Shown one piece after another: positions 51,861-61,757 of a DNA stretch of 64,000 nucleotides. The translations under genes were made by a program, and so were the position numbers. A model generated the notes under the pieces. The model did not search any database. It was not told where the DNA came from and saw only the letters and a program-made list of their open reading frames with translations. The stretch comes from an uncultured bacterium (GTDB lineage: Bacteria > Cyanobacteriota > Vampirovibrionia > Gastranaerophilales > Gastranaerophilaceae). The stretch covers positions 91,983 through 155,982 of the forward strand of contig CAREDV010000002.1 in the NCBI GenBank assembly GCA_948964545.1, in the 5' to 3' direction. How positions within the stretch are numbered: the stretch's first letter is position 1; each line of letters begins with the position of its first letter.

Positions 51861-54212
51861 TCAGTTTATATCAATAACGCTTACACCGTCGCCGCCCTCG
51901 GCATCTTCTCCAGGTCGGAATTTTGCAACGTAAGGTGATGTGGATAAAAATTCTCTTACCGCCGATTTTAATGCACCAGTGCCGTGCCCGTGAATTACTG
52001 TAACGCAGGCAAGGTTTGCAAGGCTTGCTTTGTCAAGGTAATTTTCTAAATCATCAAGTGCATCTTCAACTTTAAGACCGCGCAGGTCAAGTGTATTTGA
52101 GATGTTTATACGGCGAAGTTCAAAACTTTCAAATGAACTCGGTTTGTAAACATTTTGTTTTTTTTCGTAAATTTCGTCGTATGGCGCAAGTTTGTTACAC
52201 TTAATTTTTGTTTTTATATTGCCCATTTGAACTGTAACGTATTTGTTTTTATCAGGCAGAGTTAAAAGAGTTACAGGCTGGTTTAATTCTTTTAAAATTA
52301 ATTTGTCGTTTTCTTTTACTGCTGCCCAGTCGATTTCTTCATAATGCTGTTTTTCGTCATATTCTGCCAGTTTTCCTCGGAATTTTTGTTCCATTTGAGC
52401 AAGGCGGGCGTATGAACGGCGGGCAATTTTTTCGGATTTTTCTCGGCGTAATTCGTCCAGAATATTTTTGATTTCTGCTTTTACAGAAAGAAGTTCGCGG
52501 TCAAATTTGTCTTTAATATTTTTTACTGTCTTTTTCTTATCTTTTTTGACGGCTTGAAGAGAGGTTTCATATTCCTGTTTAAGATTTTCTGATGTTTCTT
52601 TTAAACTTTCTGCTTCTTCAAGGTTTTGAGTAAGTTTTGCCTGAGTTTCCTGCAGTTTTTCAACAACCGCAATCGAGGGGTCTTTTGAGGAGATAATAAT
52701 CTCTTTTGCTTTTTGCGCTAATTGAGGTTCAAGTCCGAGGTTTTGTGCAATAGAAATTGCGTTGCTTAAACCTGGGATACCAATTAGAAGTTTATATGTG
52801 GGTTTTAAGGTTTCTGTGTTGAATTCAACCGATGCGTTTTTGAAATAGGGATTTGTATATTCAAGTGCTTTTAATTCTCCGTAATGTGTTGTGATAGTTG
52901 ATGTAACCTCTTTTTGTGCAAGTTTTTCTAAGATAACCTGTGCTAAAACCGCACCCTCTACAGGGTCTGTTCCTGCGCATATTTCATCTAAGATAACAAA
53001 AGTTTTGTCATTGCTCTGTTCCAGAATTTCAATGATATTTGTCATATGAGATGAGAATGTCGATAAATTTTGTTGAATGCTCTGGTCGTCGCCTATATCT
53101 GCAAAAACATTTTCAAAAGGGTAAACTTTTGCATTTGTACAAGGCAGAAACATTCCCGATTTTGCCATTAAAATAAACAGTCCGATTGTTTTTATTGTAA
53201 CCGTTTTTCCGCCTGTGTTTGAACCAGTTATAACAACGGATTTGTAATCTTTCCCGATTTCAAAGTTGTTTGTAACTATGTTTTCAACATTGAGAAGCGG
53301 GTGTTTCATGTTCTCAAATTCAATAATTTTGTGAGTTAGAATATCTGGTTCTACTGCCTGTAATTTTACGGCATAGCGGGCTTTTGCAAAATGAAAATCA
53401 ATTTCCGCCAGAGTTTTTTCACTTAAAGAAAGAGCTTTGATATCATCTTTTACAAGGTTTGTAAGTCCTGTTAAAATCTTAATCATCTCAGAATGAATCT
53501 GTGATTTAATCTCGCGGATTTTGTTGTTTAGCGGAACGATTTGTGCAGGCTCAATATAAAAAGTTTTGTTTGTAGCAGAAACATCATGAACAATACCTGG
53601 AACTTTGCTTTTTGAAGATGCCATTACCTGAAAAACAATTCTGTCATCGCGTGTTGTGTAAATGTTTTCCTGTAAGTGTTTGGAAAAATCAGGTGAATTT
53701 AAAAGTGCGGAAACTGTTGTTCGGAGATTTTTTTCGTTGTCGCGTAATGCACTATATAATCCTTTTAGTTCGGCAGTTGCATCATGTCTTATATTTAAGT
53801 TTTCATCAAATGTATTAAATATTTTGTCTTCAAGTTCTCTGTCTGCAATTAATATTTCCGCTAAATCTTTTAAAATTGCGTTTTCAAGATTTTCGGACAG
53901 AAATTTTTTCACCAAGCGTGAAGTCTTTAGAGTTTTTGCAATATCGATAAGTTCCTCTTCTGTAAGATAGCTTGTTAACACATTGAATCTAGAAATGTTA
54001 GCAACGAATTCTATAGGAATATCATTCGGCATATCAAGGATGAATTTAGCCTCGCGTGTGCACTGAAGTTCTCGCTTAATTGCAGCAATATTATCATGCG
54101 GAGTTAAATTTGCGCATAAAGCTTTACTTTGTTCAGTTTTGGCAAAGTTTGAAAGTTTGTCGAGAATCTTATCAAATTCTAGTGCTTTTCTGCTTTTGAG
54201 TGTAATTTCCAT
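51861..54212 (-). CDS. mutS2: endonuclease MutS2
   Basis: 783 residues. It lacks the MutS mismatch-recognition domains and starts at the core region. Walker A is GSNTGGKTVTIKTIG, Walker B FVILDEICAGTDP, with STFSSHMTNI between them. A coiled-coil segment (about 510-610, Lys/Glu-rich) is followed by the C-terminal Smr domain: LDLRGLKVEDALDDLENYLD and VIHGHGTGALKSAVREFL. In other species MutS2 suppresses recombination, processes branched DNA, or splits collided ribosomes (as MutS2/RqcU). Divergent from the oxidoreductase gene. Confidence 0.95.
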   Translation of the reverse strand: MEITLKSRKALEFDKILDKLSNFAKTEQSKALCANLTPHDNIAAIKRELQCTREAKFILDMPNDIPIEFVANISRFNVLTSYLTEEELIDIAKTLKTSRLVKKFLSENLENAILKDLAEILIADRELEDKIFNTFDENLNIRHDATAELKGLYSALRDNEKNLRTTVSALLNSPDFSKHLQENIYTTRDDRIVFQVMASSKSKVPGIVHDVSATNKTFYIEPAQIVPLNNKIREIKSQIHSEMIKILTGLTNLVKDDIKALSLSEKTLAEIDFHFAKARYAVKLQAVEPDILTHKIIEFENMKHPLLNVENIVTNNFEIGKDYKSVVITGSNTGGKTVTIKTIGLFILMAKSGMFLPCTNAKVYPFENVFADIGDDQSIQQNLSTFSSHMTNIIEILEQSNDKTFVILDEICAGTDPVEGAVLAQVILEKLAQKEVTSTITTHYGELKALEYTNPYFKNASVEFNTETLKPTYKLLIGIPGLSNAISIAQNLGLEPQLAQKAKEIIISSKDPSIAVVEKLQETQAKLTQNLEEAESLKETSENLKQEYETSLQAVKKDKKKTVKNIKDKFDRELLSVKAEIKNILDELRREKSEKIARRSYARLAQMEQKFRGKLAEYDEKQHYEEIDWAAVKENDKLILKELNQPVTLLTLPDKNKYVTVQMGNIKTKIKCNKLAPYDEIYEKKQNVYKPSSFESFELRRINISNTLDLRGLKVEDALDDLENYLDKASLANLACVTVIHGHGTGALKSAVREFLSTSPYVAKFRPGEDAEGGDGVSVIDIN

Positions 54213-54294
54213 AACTTTATTTTACATGCACAAAATACATTTGCAATTTGCCATTATTTTTACTAAAATGTATTTAAAGAAGAGGGGAAATAAA

Positions 54295-55662
54295 ATGGCA
54301 GACAGACAGAGAGTAAAAGAACAAGATAAAATTCAACGACGTTCAAATTTTGAACCTGTTGAAAGTAATTTGACGGAAGAACAAGTGAAATTAGAAGCAT
54401 CAAGGTGTTTGAATTGTAAAAATCCTAGATGCGTTCAAGGTTGTCCTGTTAATATTCAAATTCCGCAGTTTATTCAAGCAATTAAAGAGGGTGATTTGAA
54501 TAAAGCAGGAGAGATTATACGCCAAACAAGCATGTTACCCTCTGTATGCGGACGTGTCTGCCCGCAGGAAAGACAATGTGAAGGTAATTGTGTTTTAGGT
54601 ATTAAAGGTGAAGCTGTTGCAATCGGTGCTTTAGAAAGATATGTAGGCGATAATACAAAAGCAGAAATGCCCGAAATTAAACCATCAGGTAAAAAAGTTG
54701 CTGTAGTAGGTTCTGGATGTGCAGGCATGACGGCAGCATGCGACCTTAGAAAAGAAGGGCATGAAGTTGAAGTTTTTGAGGCTCTCCATGAACTCGGCGG
54801 AGTTTTAAGATATGGTATTCCGCCTTTCAGGTTACCGCGTGTTGTTTTAGACCGCGAAATCGAAAACTTAAAAGCAATGGGAGTTAAATTCCATACCAAT
54901 GTTATTGTTGGTAAATCGATTACTCTTAAACAATTGAAAGAGGATGGATTTGATGCTGTATTTATATGTTCAGGTGCAGGGCTGCCTAAAATGTTGAACA
55001 TCAAAGGTGAAAACCTCAACGGAGTATTTTCTGCAAACGAGTTTTTAACCCGTGTAAACTTGATGCACGCAGGTCAGCCTGACAGTCCGACCCCGTTAAG
55101 AATTGGTAAAAAAGCTGCAATATTTGGCGGCGGAAATGTTGCTATGGATGCTGCTAGAACTGCTGTCCGCGTCGGTTTTGAAGAAGTTTATATTATATAC
55201 AGACGTACTGAAAAAGAACTTCCTGCACGTTTAGAAGAAATCCGTCACGCAAAAGAAGAAGGGATTGTTTTTAAATTCCTTTATGCACCTAAAGAAATTA
55301 TTGGTGAGGATGGCTATGTAAAAGCTGTTGAACTTGAGGTTATGGAACTTGGTGAACCTGATGAGAGCGGTCGTCAAAGACCTGTTTCAACTGGTAAAAT
55401 TGAAGTTATGGAACTTGATACAGTAATAGTTGCACTCGGAACAGGCCCAAATCCGATTATTCAATCTTCTGCAGTTGAAGAAGGTTTGGAAATTATTACC
55501 GACAAGCGAGGTTATATCACGGTTGACGCTGAAACAAGATGCACAAATCTTGATTGTGTATACGCTGGCGGCGATGTTGCACCAATTGGTGAGTCCAATG
55601 CCATAAATGCAATGGGTGCTGGTAAAAAAGCCGCTAAGGCTATTAATGAAAAATTGTTATGA
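54295..55662 (+). CDS. glutamate synthase small-subunit-like NADPH oxidoreductase
   Basis: 455 residues from the ATG at 54295 (AGGGG upstream); the frame from 54139 would overlap mutS2. The N-terminal two-cluster domain has CLNCKNPRCVQGCP and CGRVCPQERQCEGNC. FAD motif VVGSGCAGMTAA and NADPH motif IFGGGNVAMDAARTA follow, then YAGGDVAPIGESNA. This is the stand-alone GltD/GltA-type or SudA/NfnB-type flavoprotein. No large glutamate synthase subunit or NfnA partner is adjacent, so the reaction could be glutamate synthesis, sulfide/polysulfide reduction or electron bifurcation. The stop overlaps the next start (ATGA). Confidence 0.9.
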   Translation: MADRQRVKEQDKIQRRSNFEPVESNLTEEQVKLEASRCLNCKNPRCVQGCPVNIQIPQFIQAIKEGDLNKAGEIIRQTSMLPSVCGRVCPQERQCEGNCVLGIKGEAVAIGALERYVGDNTKAEMPEIKPSGKKVAVVGSGCAGMTAACDLRKEGHEVEVFEALHELGGVLRYGIPPFRLPRVVLDREIENLKAMGVKFHTNVIVGKSITLKQLKEDGFDAVFICSGAGLPKMLNIKGENLNGVFSANEFLTRVNLMHAGQPDSPTPLRIGKKAAIFGGGNVAMDAARTAVRVGFEEVYIIYRRTEKELPARLEEIRHAKEEGIVFKFLYAPKEIIGEDGYVKAVELEVMELGEPDESGRQRPVSTGKIEVMELDTVIVALGTGPNPIIQSSAVEEGLEIITDKRGYITVDAETRCTNLDCVYAGGDVAPIGESNAINAMGAGKKAAKAINEKLL

Positions 55663-56498
55663 AAAAGATAATTTTCTTAATTACAATTATGATGTTAGGC
55701 AGTTGTCATGCATTTGAGCTTGACACATCAGTTGACGATGAAATTCGTAGAAATTATAACCCGACAGCAATTGAGCAATCTTTGCCAGCTTTGCCAAAAG
55801 TTACACCAACGCAGACAACGACAACACAGACTCCGCCAAAAACTCAGCCTGTTGCGCAGCCTGCAAAACCGCAAATCGTAGTTAAAAAACTTCCGACATC
55901 TCAGATTGATAAATCTACAGCAATAAGAATCCCGAAAGGGACAAAATTTAAAGTTCGTTCAAGTGCTTACCTGTCCGATTCGGCACGTGTCGGCGCGAGA
56001 TTAAGTTTTACAACATTGCAGCCCGTAACAAAGCGTTATATTACAATTCCAGCTGGTACTGTGTTTAATGCTGTTGTTACAAATTCACATCCGCCTCAGG
56101 CAAGCGGGAACGGCGGGTTATTGCAAATTGCCGTTGACGGGATGCGATACAATGGAAGGGTGTATTATTCGCAGGGGAAAATTACAAAAGCAAACCGTAA
56201 AAAAGTTTTTGTAAATAATATAAAAGGAAAACGTCAGTACTGGAAAAATGTTGGTAAGCAGATAGATAAAGGGCAGAATTTCTATAAGAAAACACGCAGA
56301 GTTTCAAATAATTTAACAGATAATCCTATAACATTAATAGCAGCTCCTGTGCCGACTATTGTTGGAATGGCTGCTTATGCTGTGAATTTGGCAGGTTCGC
56401 CGATAATTGCAATACCCGCAAAAGGAGGACGTCTTTCAATACCTGCGGGAAGCGAGTTTGAAATTAAACTTCTTGAAGATATTTATTTGGAATATTAG
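55659..56498 (+). CDS. exported or lipoprotein-like hypothetical
   Basis: 279 residues. The signal peptide (IIFLITIMMLGSCHAF) has an LGSC sequence that could be a lipobox, or be cut later by signal peptidase I. A Thr/Pro/Gln-rich linker (about 45-85) is followed by a beta-rich part with IRIPKGTKFKVRSSAY and a repeat of the type IPAGTVFNAVV / IPAGSEFEIKLLEDIYL. These IPxGTxF modules resemble periplasmic or conjugation-protein (TrbI-like) beta-barrels. Start overlaps the oxidoreductase stop by 4 bases. Family not named. Confidence 0.7.
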   Translation: MKKIIFLITIMMLGSCHAFELDTSVDDEIRRNYNPTAIEQSLPALPKVTPTQTTTTQTPPKTQPVAQPAKPQIVVKKLPTSQIDKSTAIRIPKGTKFKVRSSAYLSDSARVGARLSFTTLQPVTKRYITIPAGTVFNAVVTNSHPPQASGNGGLLQIAVDGMRYNGRVYYSQGKITKANRKKVFVNNIKGKRQYWKNVGKQIDKGQNFYKKTRRVSNNLTDNPITLIAAPVPTIVGMAAYAVNLAGSPIIAIPAKGGRLSIPAGSEFEIKLLEDIYLEY

Positions 56499-56526
56499 TC
56501 TAAGTGTATGATTTATTGTAAAAATA

Positions 56527-56555
56527 TTGTTTAAAATCTGAATTCAGGTTATAAT
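56527..56555 (+). promoter_or_regulatory. promoter of hppA
   Basis: TTGTTT (56527-56532), 17-base spacer, perfect TATAAT (56550-56555), 30 bases before the ATG with an AGGGAG ribosome site. Confidence 0.75.
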
Positions 56556-56585
56556 ATTTGCCGTAGAAAGTGAAAGGGAGAAACT

Positions 56586-58979
56586 ATGTTTAAAAAAATT
56601 TATGCTTCTCTGCTTGCTGTTTTAGGGCTTGTTGCTCCTGCATTTGCAAGCGAAGCTGATTTAGTTGTTCCGAGTATAAAAGATGCTAACCCTGATTTCT
56701 ATACTTATTTGCTTATAGGTATTGGAATTTCGGTGATTGGTCTTGTGTTCGGATTTGTTGAATTTTTTAGAATTAAAAAATTAGATGTCCACAGCAAAAT
56801 GGCTGAGGTAGGTAATACAATTTTTGAAACCTGCAAAACTTATCTTGTACAACAGGGTAAATTTTTGTTTGTATTGGAAGTTTTAATCGGTCTTTGTATC
56901 GCATTTTACTTTGGATACTTGCAGCATATGCCGCTTAACCATGTATTAATAATTTTAGCATGGTCAGTAATTGGTATTTTGGGGTCTTATGCTGTTGCTT
57001 GGTTTGGTATTAGAATGAATACTCTTGCTAATGCAAGAACTGCTTTTGTATCATTAAAAGGAAACCAGTTAAATATTTTGAATATTCCTTTAAAGGCAGG
57101 TATGTCAATCGGTGTATGCCTGGTATCTGTTGAACTTATTTTAATGCTTACAATTTTATTGTTTGTACCAGGAGAAATTGCAGGAGCTTGCTTTATCGGT
57201 TTTGCAATCGGTGAATCTTTAGGTGCATCTGCATTACGTGTTGCAGGCGGTATTTTTACAAAGATAGCAGATATTGGGTCTGACTTGATGAAAATTCAAT
57301 TTGGGATTAAAGAAGATGACCCTAGAAATCCTGGTGTTATCGCTGACTGTACAGGTGACAATGCAGGCGATTCTGTAGGCCCAACAGCTGACGGTTTTGA
57401 AACTTATGGTGTAACAGGTGTTGCGCTTGTTTCATTTATTTTGCTTGCTGTTGCTGGTGTTGAAAATCAGGTTCAATTGTTGACCTGGATTTTTGTAATG
57501 AGATTTTTGATGATTGTAACATCTGTTCTTGCATACTGGATTAACGGTGCTGCAGACAGAATTTACGCAGCAAAAACTTCAAAATTCGATTTTGAAAAAC
57601 CGTTAACAAATTTGGTTTGGTTAACATCAATTTTATCAATTGTAATGACATTCGGCGTAAGTAAATGGTTATTATCCGATATGGGCGGAAACTTGTGGTT
57701 AATACTTTCTGCAATTATTTCTTGCGGAACTTTAGGCGCTGCATTAATTCCTGAATTTACAAAAATATTTACATCACCGAAAGCAAAACATACAGAAGAA
57801 GTTGTAACAGCTTCTCGTGAAGGCGGTTCATCTTTAACAATTCTTTCAGGTATTGTTGCTGGTAACTTCTCAGCTTTCTGGATTGGTATGGTAATCGTTC
57901 TTTTAATGGGACTTGCTTACTATGCATCAACATTTATTCCTGAAAACGTTATGATTTACAGCTCAGTATTTGCATTTGGGCTTGTTGCATTTGGTTTCCT
58001 AGGAATGGGGCCTGTTACAATTGCCGTTGATTCTTACGGCCCTGTAACTGATAACGCTCAATCAGTTTACGAATTGTCTTTAATTGAAGATGTTTCTGCT
58101 GATGAAATTGAAAAAGAATATGGTTTTAAACCTGATTTTGAAAATGCTAAAAAATACTTAGAAGAAAATGATGGGGCAGGAAATACATTTAAAGCAACTT
58201 CAAAACCTGTACTGATTGGTACAGCGGTTGTAGGTGCTACAACTATGATTTTCTCGCTAATTTTAGTTATTAAATCAACTTTAGGTATTGAACCTGAAAT
58301 GATATTAAATATGTTAAACCCGTATACATTGCTTGGCTTGTTATCAGGCGGTGCGGTAATTTACTGGTTCTCAGGCGCATCTATGCAGGCTGTTACTACA
58401 GGTGCATATCGTGCGACGGAATATATTAAAGATAATATCAAATTAGATGAAAATTCGAAAAGTGCTAACGTCGCAAATTCAAAAGAAGTTGTAAAAATTT
58501 GTACTCAATATGCTCAAAAAGGTATGGTAAATATCTTTATCGCATTGTTTGCATTTGCACTTGCTTTTGCATGTTTGTCTGCACCTGTAGGCACAAATGC
58601 GCCTGTAGCGTTCTTTGTAAGCTATCTTGTTGCAATTGCTGTATTTGGTCTTTTCCAGGCTGTATTTATGGCTAACGCTGGCGGATGCTGGGACAACGCT
58701 AAGAAAATCGTAGAAGTTGATTTGGCTGAAAAAGGAACTCCGCTTCACGAAGCTACTGTTGTCGGTGATACAGTCGGTGATCCTTTCAAAGATACATCAT
58801 CAGTTGCGATGAATCCGATTATCAAATTTACGACATTATTCGGTCTTCTTGCAATGGAAATTGCAATTTCTGAAAACTTCAGAAACATTGCACCTATTGC
58901 AGGCTGGGTATTTTTGGCAATTTCGCTGATATTTGTAATCCGTTCATTCTACGCGATGAGAATACCTAATAAAAAATAG
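56586..58979 (+). CDS. hppA: membrane proton-translocating pyrophosphatase
   Basis: 797 residues with about 16 membrane helices. It couples PPi hydrolysis to ion pumping. Active-site motifs: EDDPRNPGVIADCTGDNAGD, NAGGCWDNAKK and VVGDTVGDPFKDTS. The determinant of K+ dependence reads GNTFKATSK, with Lys536 where K+-dependent enzymes have Ala, so a K+-independent H+ pump is predicted. The N-terminus carries a signal-like first helix (LLAVLGLVAPAFAS). It has its own promoter and terminator. It would save energy in a fermenter by making a proton gradient from biosynthetic PPi. Confidence 0.95.
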   Translation: MFKKIYASLLAVLGLVAPAFASEADLVVPSIKDANPDFYTYLLIGIGISVIGLVFGFVEFFRIKKLDVHSKMAEVGNTIFETCKTYLVQQGKFLFVLEVLIGLCIAFYFGYLQHMPLNHVLIILAWSVIGILGSYAVAWFGIRMNTLANARTAFVSLKGNQLNILNIPLKAGMSIGVCLVSVELILMLTILLFVPGEIAGACFIGFAIGESLGASALRVAGGIFTKIADIGSDLMKIQFGIKEDDPRNPGVIADCTGDNAGDSVGPTADGFETYGVTGVALVSFILLAVAGVENQVQLLTWIFVMRFLMIVTSVLAYWINGAADRIYAAKTSKFDFEKPLTNLVWLTSILSIVMTFGVSKWLLSDMGGNLWLILSAIISCGTLGAALIPEFTKIFTSPKAKHTEEVVTASREGGSSLTILSGIVAGNFSAFWIGMVIVLLMGLAYYASTFIPENVMIYSSVFAFGLVAFGFLGMGPVTIAVDSYGPVTDNAQSVYELSLIEDVSADEIEKEYGFKPDFENAKKYLEENDGAGNTFKATSKPVLIGTAVVGATTMIFSLILVIKSTLGIEPEMILNMLNPYTLLGLLSGGAVIYWFSGASMQAVTTGAYRATEYIKDNIKLDENSKSANVANSKEVVKICTQYAQKGMVNIFIALFAFALAFACLSAPVGTNAPVAFFVSYLVAIAVFGLFQAVFMANAGGCWDNAKKIVEVDLAEKGTPLHEATVVGDTVGDPFKDTSSVAMNPIIKFTTLFGLLAMEIAISENFRNIAPIAGWVFLAISLIFVIRSFYAMRIPNKK

Positions 58980-58993
58980 TGCGAGCACATAAA

Positions 58994-59026
58994 CAAAAAA
59001 GCACCTTGAAAGAGGTGCTTTTTATT
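58994..59026 (+). terminator. intrinsic terminator after hppA
   Basis: AAAAAGCACCT/AGGTGCTTTTT hairpin with T-run. Confidence 0.9.
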
Positions 59027-59065
59027 TTGTTCATGCTATAATATGCATAGAATAGAGGAAAAATT

Positions 59066-60070
59066 ATGGGATTAACAGTATACTTAGGAATAGATGTCGG
59101 CTCGGTTACGACAAAATTAGCTTTAGTAGATGAAAATGGAAAGTATATAGATAGTTATATGCTTAAAACTGCAGGTAAACCTGTTATGGCTGTTCAAAAC
59201 GGTTTGACTGAGCTTTATAAGAAAAGAATTACGGATTACGATGTAAAAGGAGTTGGAACTACAGGGTCTGGCAGAAATCTTGCTGGAGCATTAGTGGGTG
59301 CGGATGTTGTTAAAAACGAAATTACAGCTCACGCAGTTGCCGCAAGTATTAATGTTCCTGGAGTTCAGACAATTCTTGAAATCGGCGGGCAGGATAGTAA
59401 AATTATTATTTTGCGTGACGGTATTGTAACAGATTTTGCTATGAATACGGTTTGTGCGGCAGGTACAGGCTCTTTTCTTGATCACCAGGCTCAAAGACTT
59501 AATGTTCCTATTGAACTTTTTGGTGAAACTGCACTAAAATCATCTAACCCAGCACGTATCGCAGGCAGATGCGGTGTGTTTGCAGAAAGCGACTTAATCC
59601 ACAAACAGCAGTTGGGCTATCCTGTAGAAGATTTGCTCTACGGGCTTTGTCAGGCACTTGTAAGAAACTATCTTGCAAATCTTGCATTGGGTAAAGAATT
59701 ACTTCCTGTTTTCTCTTTCCAAGGCGGTGTTGCAACAAACACAGGTATGGTAAAAGCTTTTGAAGAAGCTTTGGGGCATAAGGTTATAGTTCCAGAAAAT
59801 CATCAGACAATGGGTGCAATTGGAGCAGCGCTTCTTGCTATGGAAAATCATCAATATACAGAGGCTGAAACAAAATTTAAAGGCTGGGAAGTTGCTGATA
59901 TGTCTTTCCATTCAATTACCTGCGATTGTACTGGCTGTTCAAACAACTGTGAAGTTATTACAATTGTTGAGGGCGGTGAAGATATTAATCATGTTGAAAA
60001 TATTAAAGATATAAAAGGCAATATTATCGCTCGCTGGGGCGGAACTTGCGGAAGATGGGATATAGGGTAG
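59066..60070 (+). CDS. 2-hydroxyacyl-CoA dehydratase activase family protein (BadF/HgdC)
   Basis: 334 residues. ASKHA-fold ATPase: GIDVGSVTTKLALVD (phosphate 1), GVGTTGSGRNL, EIGGQDSKII, NTVCAAGTGSFLDHQ (the cysteine region that holds the dimer's [4Fe-4S] cluster) and FQGGVATNTGMV. It extends about 60 residues past the usual activase (260) with a second cysteine motif CDCTGCSNNC and CGRWD, as in the N-terminal part of the large activase-DUF2229 fusions. No dehydratase subunits follow. It would use ATP to send an electron at low potential to a partner enzyme. Confidence 0.9.
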   Translation: MGLTVYLGIDVGSVTTKLALVDENGKYIDSYMLKTAGKPVMAVQNGLTELYKKRITDYDVKGVGTTGSGRNLAGALVGADVVKNEITAHAVAASINVPGVQTILEIGGQDSKIIILRDGIVTDFAMNTVCAAGTGSFLDHQAQRLNVPIELFGETALKSSNPARIAGRCGVFAESDLIHKQQLGYPVEDLLYGLCQALVRNYLANLALGKELLPVFSFQGGVATNTGMVKAFEEALGHKVIVPENHQTMGAIGAALLAMENHQYTEAETKFKGWEVADMSFHSITCDCTGCSNNCEVITIVEGGEDINHVENIKDIKGNIIARWGGTCGRWDIG

Positions 60071-60741
60071 TGGCGGATTTAAATTCCAAAATAAATTCCA
60101 TGAAGCAAAAATACCGCGAGATTTTTTTGACGTCTGTTGAAGCAATAAAACAACGCGTTGAAGAAATTAAACCTGAAGGATTTGAGGGTGATATTTTTGA
60201 TACATATGAAAAAGGCAGTCTCGGTGATAAGTGGCAGGCTGAAGTCTTAGATATGTTTGAAAAAGATATTTCGCCTGAAATATACCGCAAATGGAAAGAA
60301 ATTCTTGCTTACAGAGAAAATTTTCACTGCAAAGGCTGTGCAACATGTTGTAATTTGGCGTGCTCGGAATTTTCTCCTGAACAATTAAAAGAAAAAGTCA
60401 AAAATGGTGATAAATTTGCAGCACAGTTTACAAGTATTTTTGTGCCATATGAAACGCGTGAAGAAGCTGAGAAAATTTATCCTGAATACTTGAAACTTTT
60501 AAAAGATACATTGGATGAAGATGTTTATTTCTATCACTGCCCAAAATTGACGGAGTGTAAACGTTGTTCGGATTATGAAAACCGCCCTGAAATCTGCCGT
60601 GTTTTTCCCGATAATCCGTTGAGTATTTTGCCTGAAAGCTGCGGATTTTATCCATGGCGTCAGGAAGTTGAACCTGTTGCTTTAATGCTTCATTCAATGG
60701 TAGAAATTATTGATTACTATAAAGAGAAACTGCAGAAATGA
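60070..60741 (+). CDS. YkgJ-type cysteine cluster protein
   Basis: About 223 residues if started at the GTG at 60070, which shares a base with the activase stop; ATGs at 60046 or 60055 are alternatives. An N-terminal helical part is followed by CKGCATCCNLACSEF, then HCPKLTECKRCSDYENRPEICRVFP and CGFYPW, a CxxCxxCC...C pattern of the zinc- or iron-chelating YkgJ family. Function of the family is unclear. Coupled to the activase and to rlmN (ATGA), so a role in iron-sulfur handling is a reasonable guess. Confidence 0.82.
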   Translation: MADLNSKINSMKQKYREIFLTSVEAIKQRVEEIKPEGFEGDIFDTYEKGSLGDKWQAEVLDMFEKDISPEIYRKWKEILAYRENFHCKGCATCCNLACSEFSPEQLKEKVKNGDKFAAQFTSIFVPYETREEAEKIYPEYLKLLKDTLDEDVYFYHCPKLTECKRCSDYENRPEICRVFPDNPLSILPESCGFYPWRQEVEPVALMLHSMVEIIDYYKEKLQK

Positions 60742-61757
60742 AAATATTATCAGGATTAAATTTACAAGAAATTGAACAAATAACAGATGAGCTGGGTGCT
60801 TCAAAATTTAGAGCGCGTCAGATTCATAACTGGATTTATTTAAAATCTGTTAATTCAATTGATGAAATGACAGATTTGTCTGTAAAATTTCGAGAAGAAT
60901 TGAAAAAAGCAGCAACAGTATCTGATACTAAAATCAAGGTTAAACAGGAAAGTTCTGATGGAACTTTGAAATATTTGCTGGAATTTCCTGACAATGAGTG
61001 TGTTGAAACTGTTTTGATGCGTTTTGATAACCGTGCAAATTTGACAGCCTGTGTAAGTTCTCAAGTTGGATGTGCTGTAAATTGTTCTTTTTGTGCAACT
61101 GGAAAGCGCGGTTTTATTAGAAATCTTTCTTATAAAGAGATTATTGAGCAGGTTTTGACTATCCAAAGAGATACAGGGCTAAAAGTTACAAATATTGTCT
61201 TTATGGGACAAGGTGAGCCGCTTTTGAATCTTGATAATGTTTTGAAGGCAATGGAAATATTCAATGAAAATTTTCAAATCGGTGCTCGTAGAATTACTGT
61301 TTCAACATCAGGTATAATTCCAGGGATTGAAAGACTTGCTGATAATGATATGCAGTCAACACTTGCAATTTCTCTGCATGCTCCAAATCATGAAATTAGA
61401 GCAAAATTAATGCAGATTGAGAATAAGTATGCTATGCCTGAGTTGAAAAAAGCGTTGAAAAATTATATTGAAAAAACAGGCAGAAGAATTACGATAGAAT
61501 ATCTTTTGATAAAGGATTTGAATGATACATTAGAAAGTGCCAAACAACTTGTAAATTACCTGCATGATTTGAAATGTAATATAAATTTAATCCCGTATAA
61601 CCCGACAGAAAAGAATGATTATCAAAAACCTTCGGGAAATTCGATAATGCGTTTCAAATCTTTACTTGAGCAGTCGGGTAAAAAGGTTACCGTACGTCTT
61701 GAACGCGGTGCTGATATTGATGCAGCCTGTGGACAGCTTCGGGGAAAGGTTAAATGA
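60738..61757 (+). CDS. rlmN: 23S rRNA/tRNA adenine-C2 methyltransferase (radical SAM)
   Basis: 339 residues. The radical SAM motif is CAVNCSFCATG; GQGEPLLN, STSGIIPGIERL and the C-terminal CGQLRGK with the second catalytic cysteine complete the RlmN signature. It makes m2A2503 in 23S rRNA and m2A37 in some tRNAs. The N-terminal helical domain (about 1-90, SKFRARQIHNWIYLKS) is typical. Start and end both overlap neighbours by 4 bases (ATGA), part of a translation-linked unit with dtd. Confidence 0.95.
   Translation: MKILSGLNLQEIEQITDELGASKFRARQIHNWIYLKSVNSIDEMTDLSVKFREELKKAATVSDTKIKVKQESSDGTLKYLLEFPDNECVETVLMRFDNRANLTACVSSQVGCAVNCSFCATGKRGFIRNLSYKEIIEQVLTIQRDTGLKVTNIVFMGQGEPLLNLDNVLKAMEIFNENFQIGARRITVSTSGIIPGIERLADNDMQSTLAISLHAPNHEIRAKLMQIENKYAMPELKKALKNYIEKTGRRITIEYLLIKDLNDTLESAKQLVNYLHDLKCNINLIPYNPTEKNDYQKPSGNSIMRFKSLLEQSGKKVTVRLERGADIDAACGQLRGKVK

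Noticed and set aside
54474..55019. 181-codon minus-strand frame inside the glutamate synthase-like gene
   Set aside because: Shadow frame opposite conserved FAD and iron-sulfur motifs.
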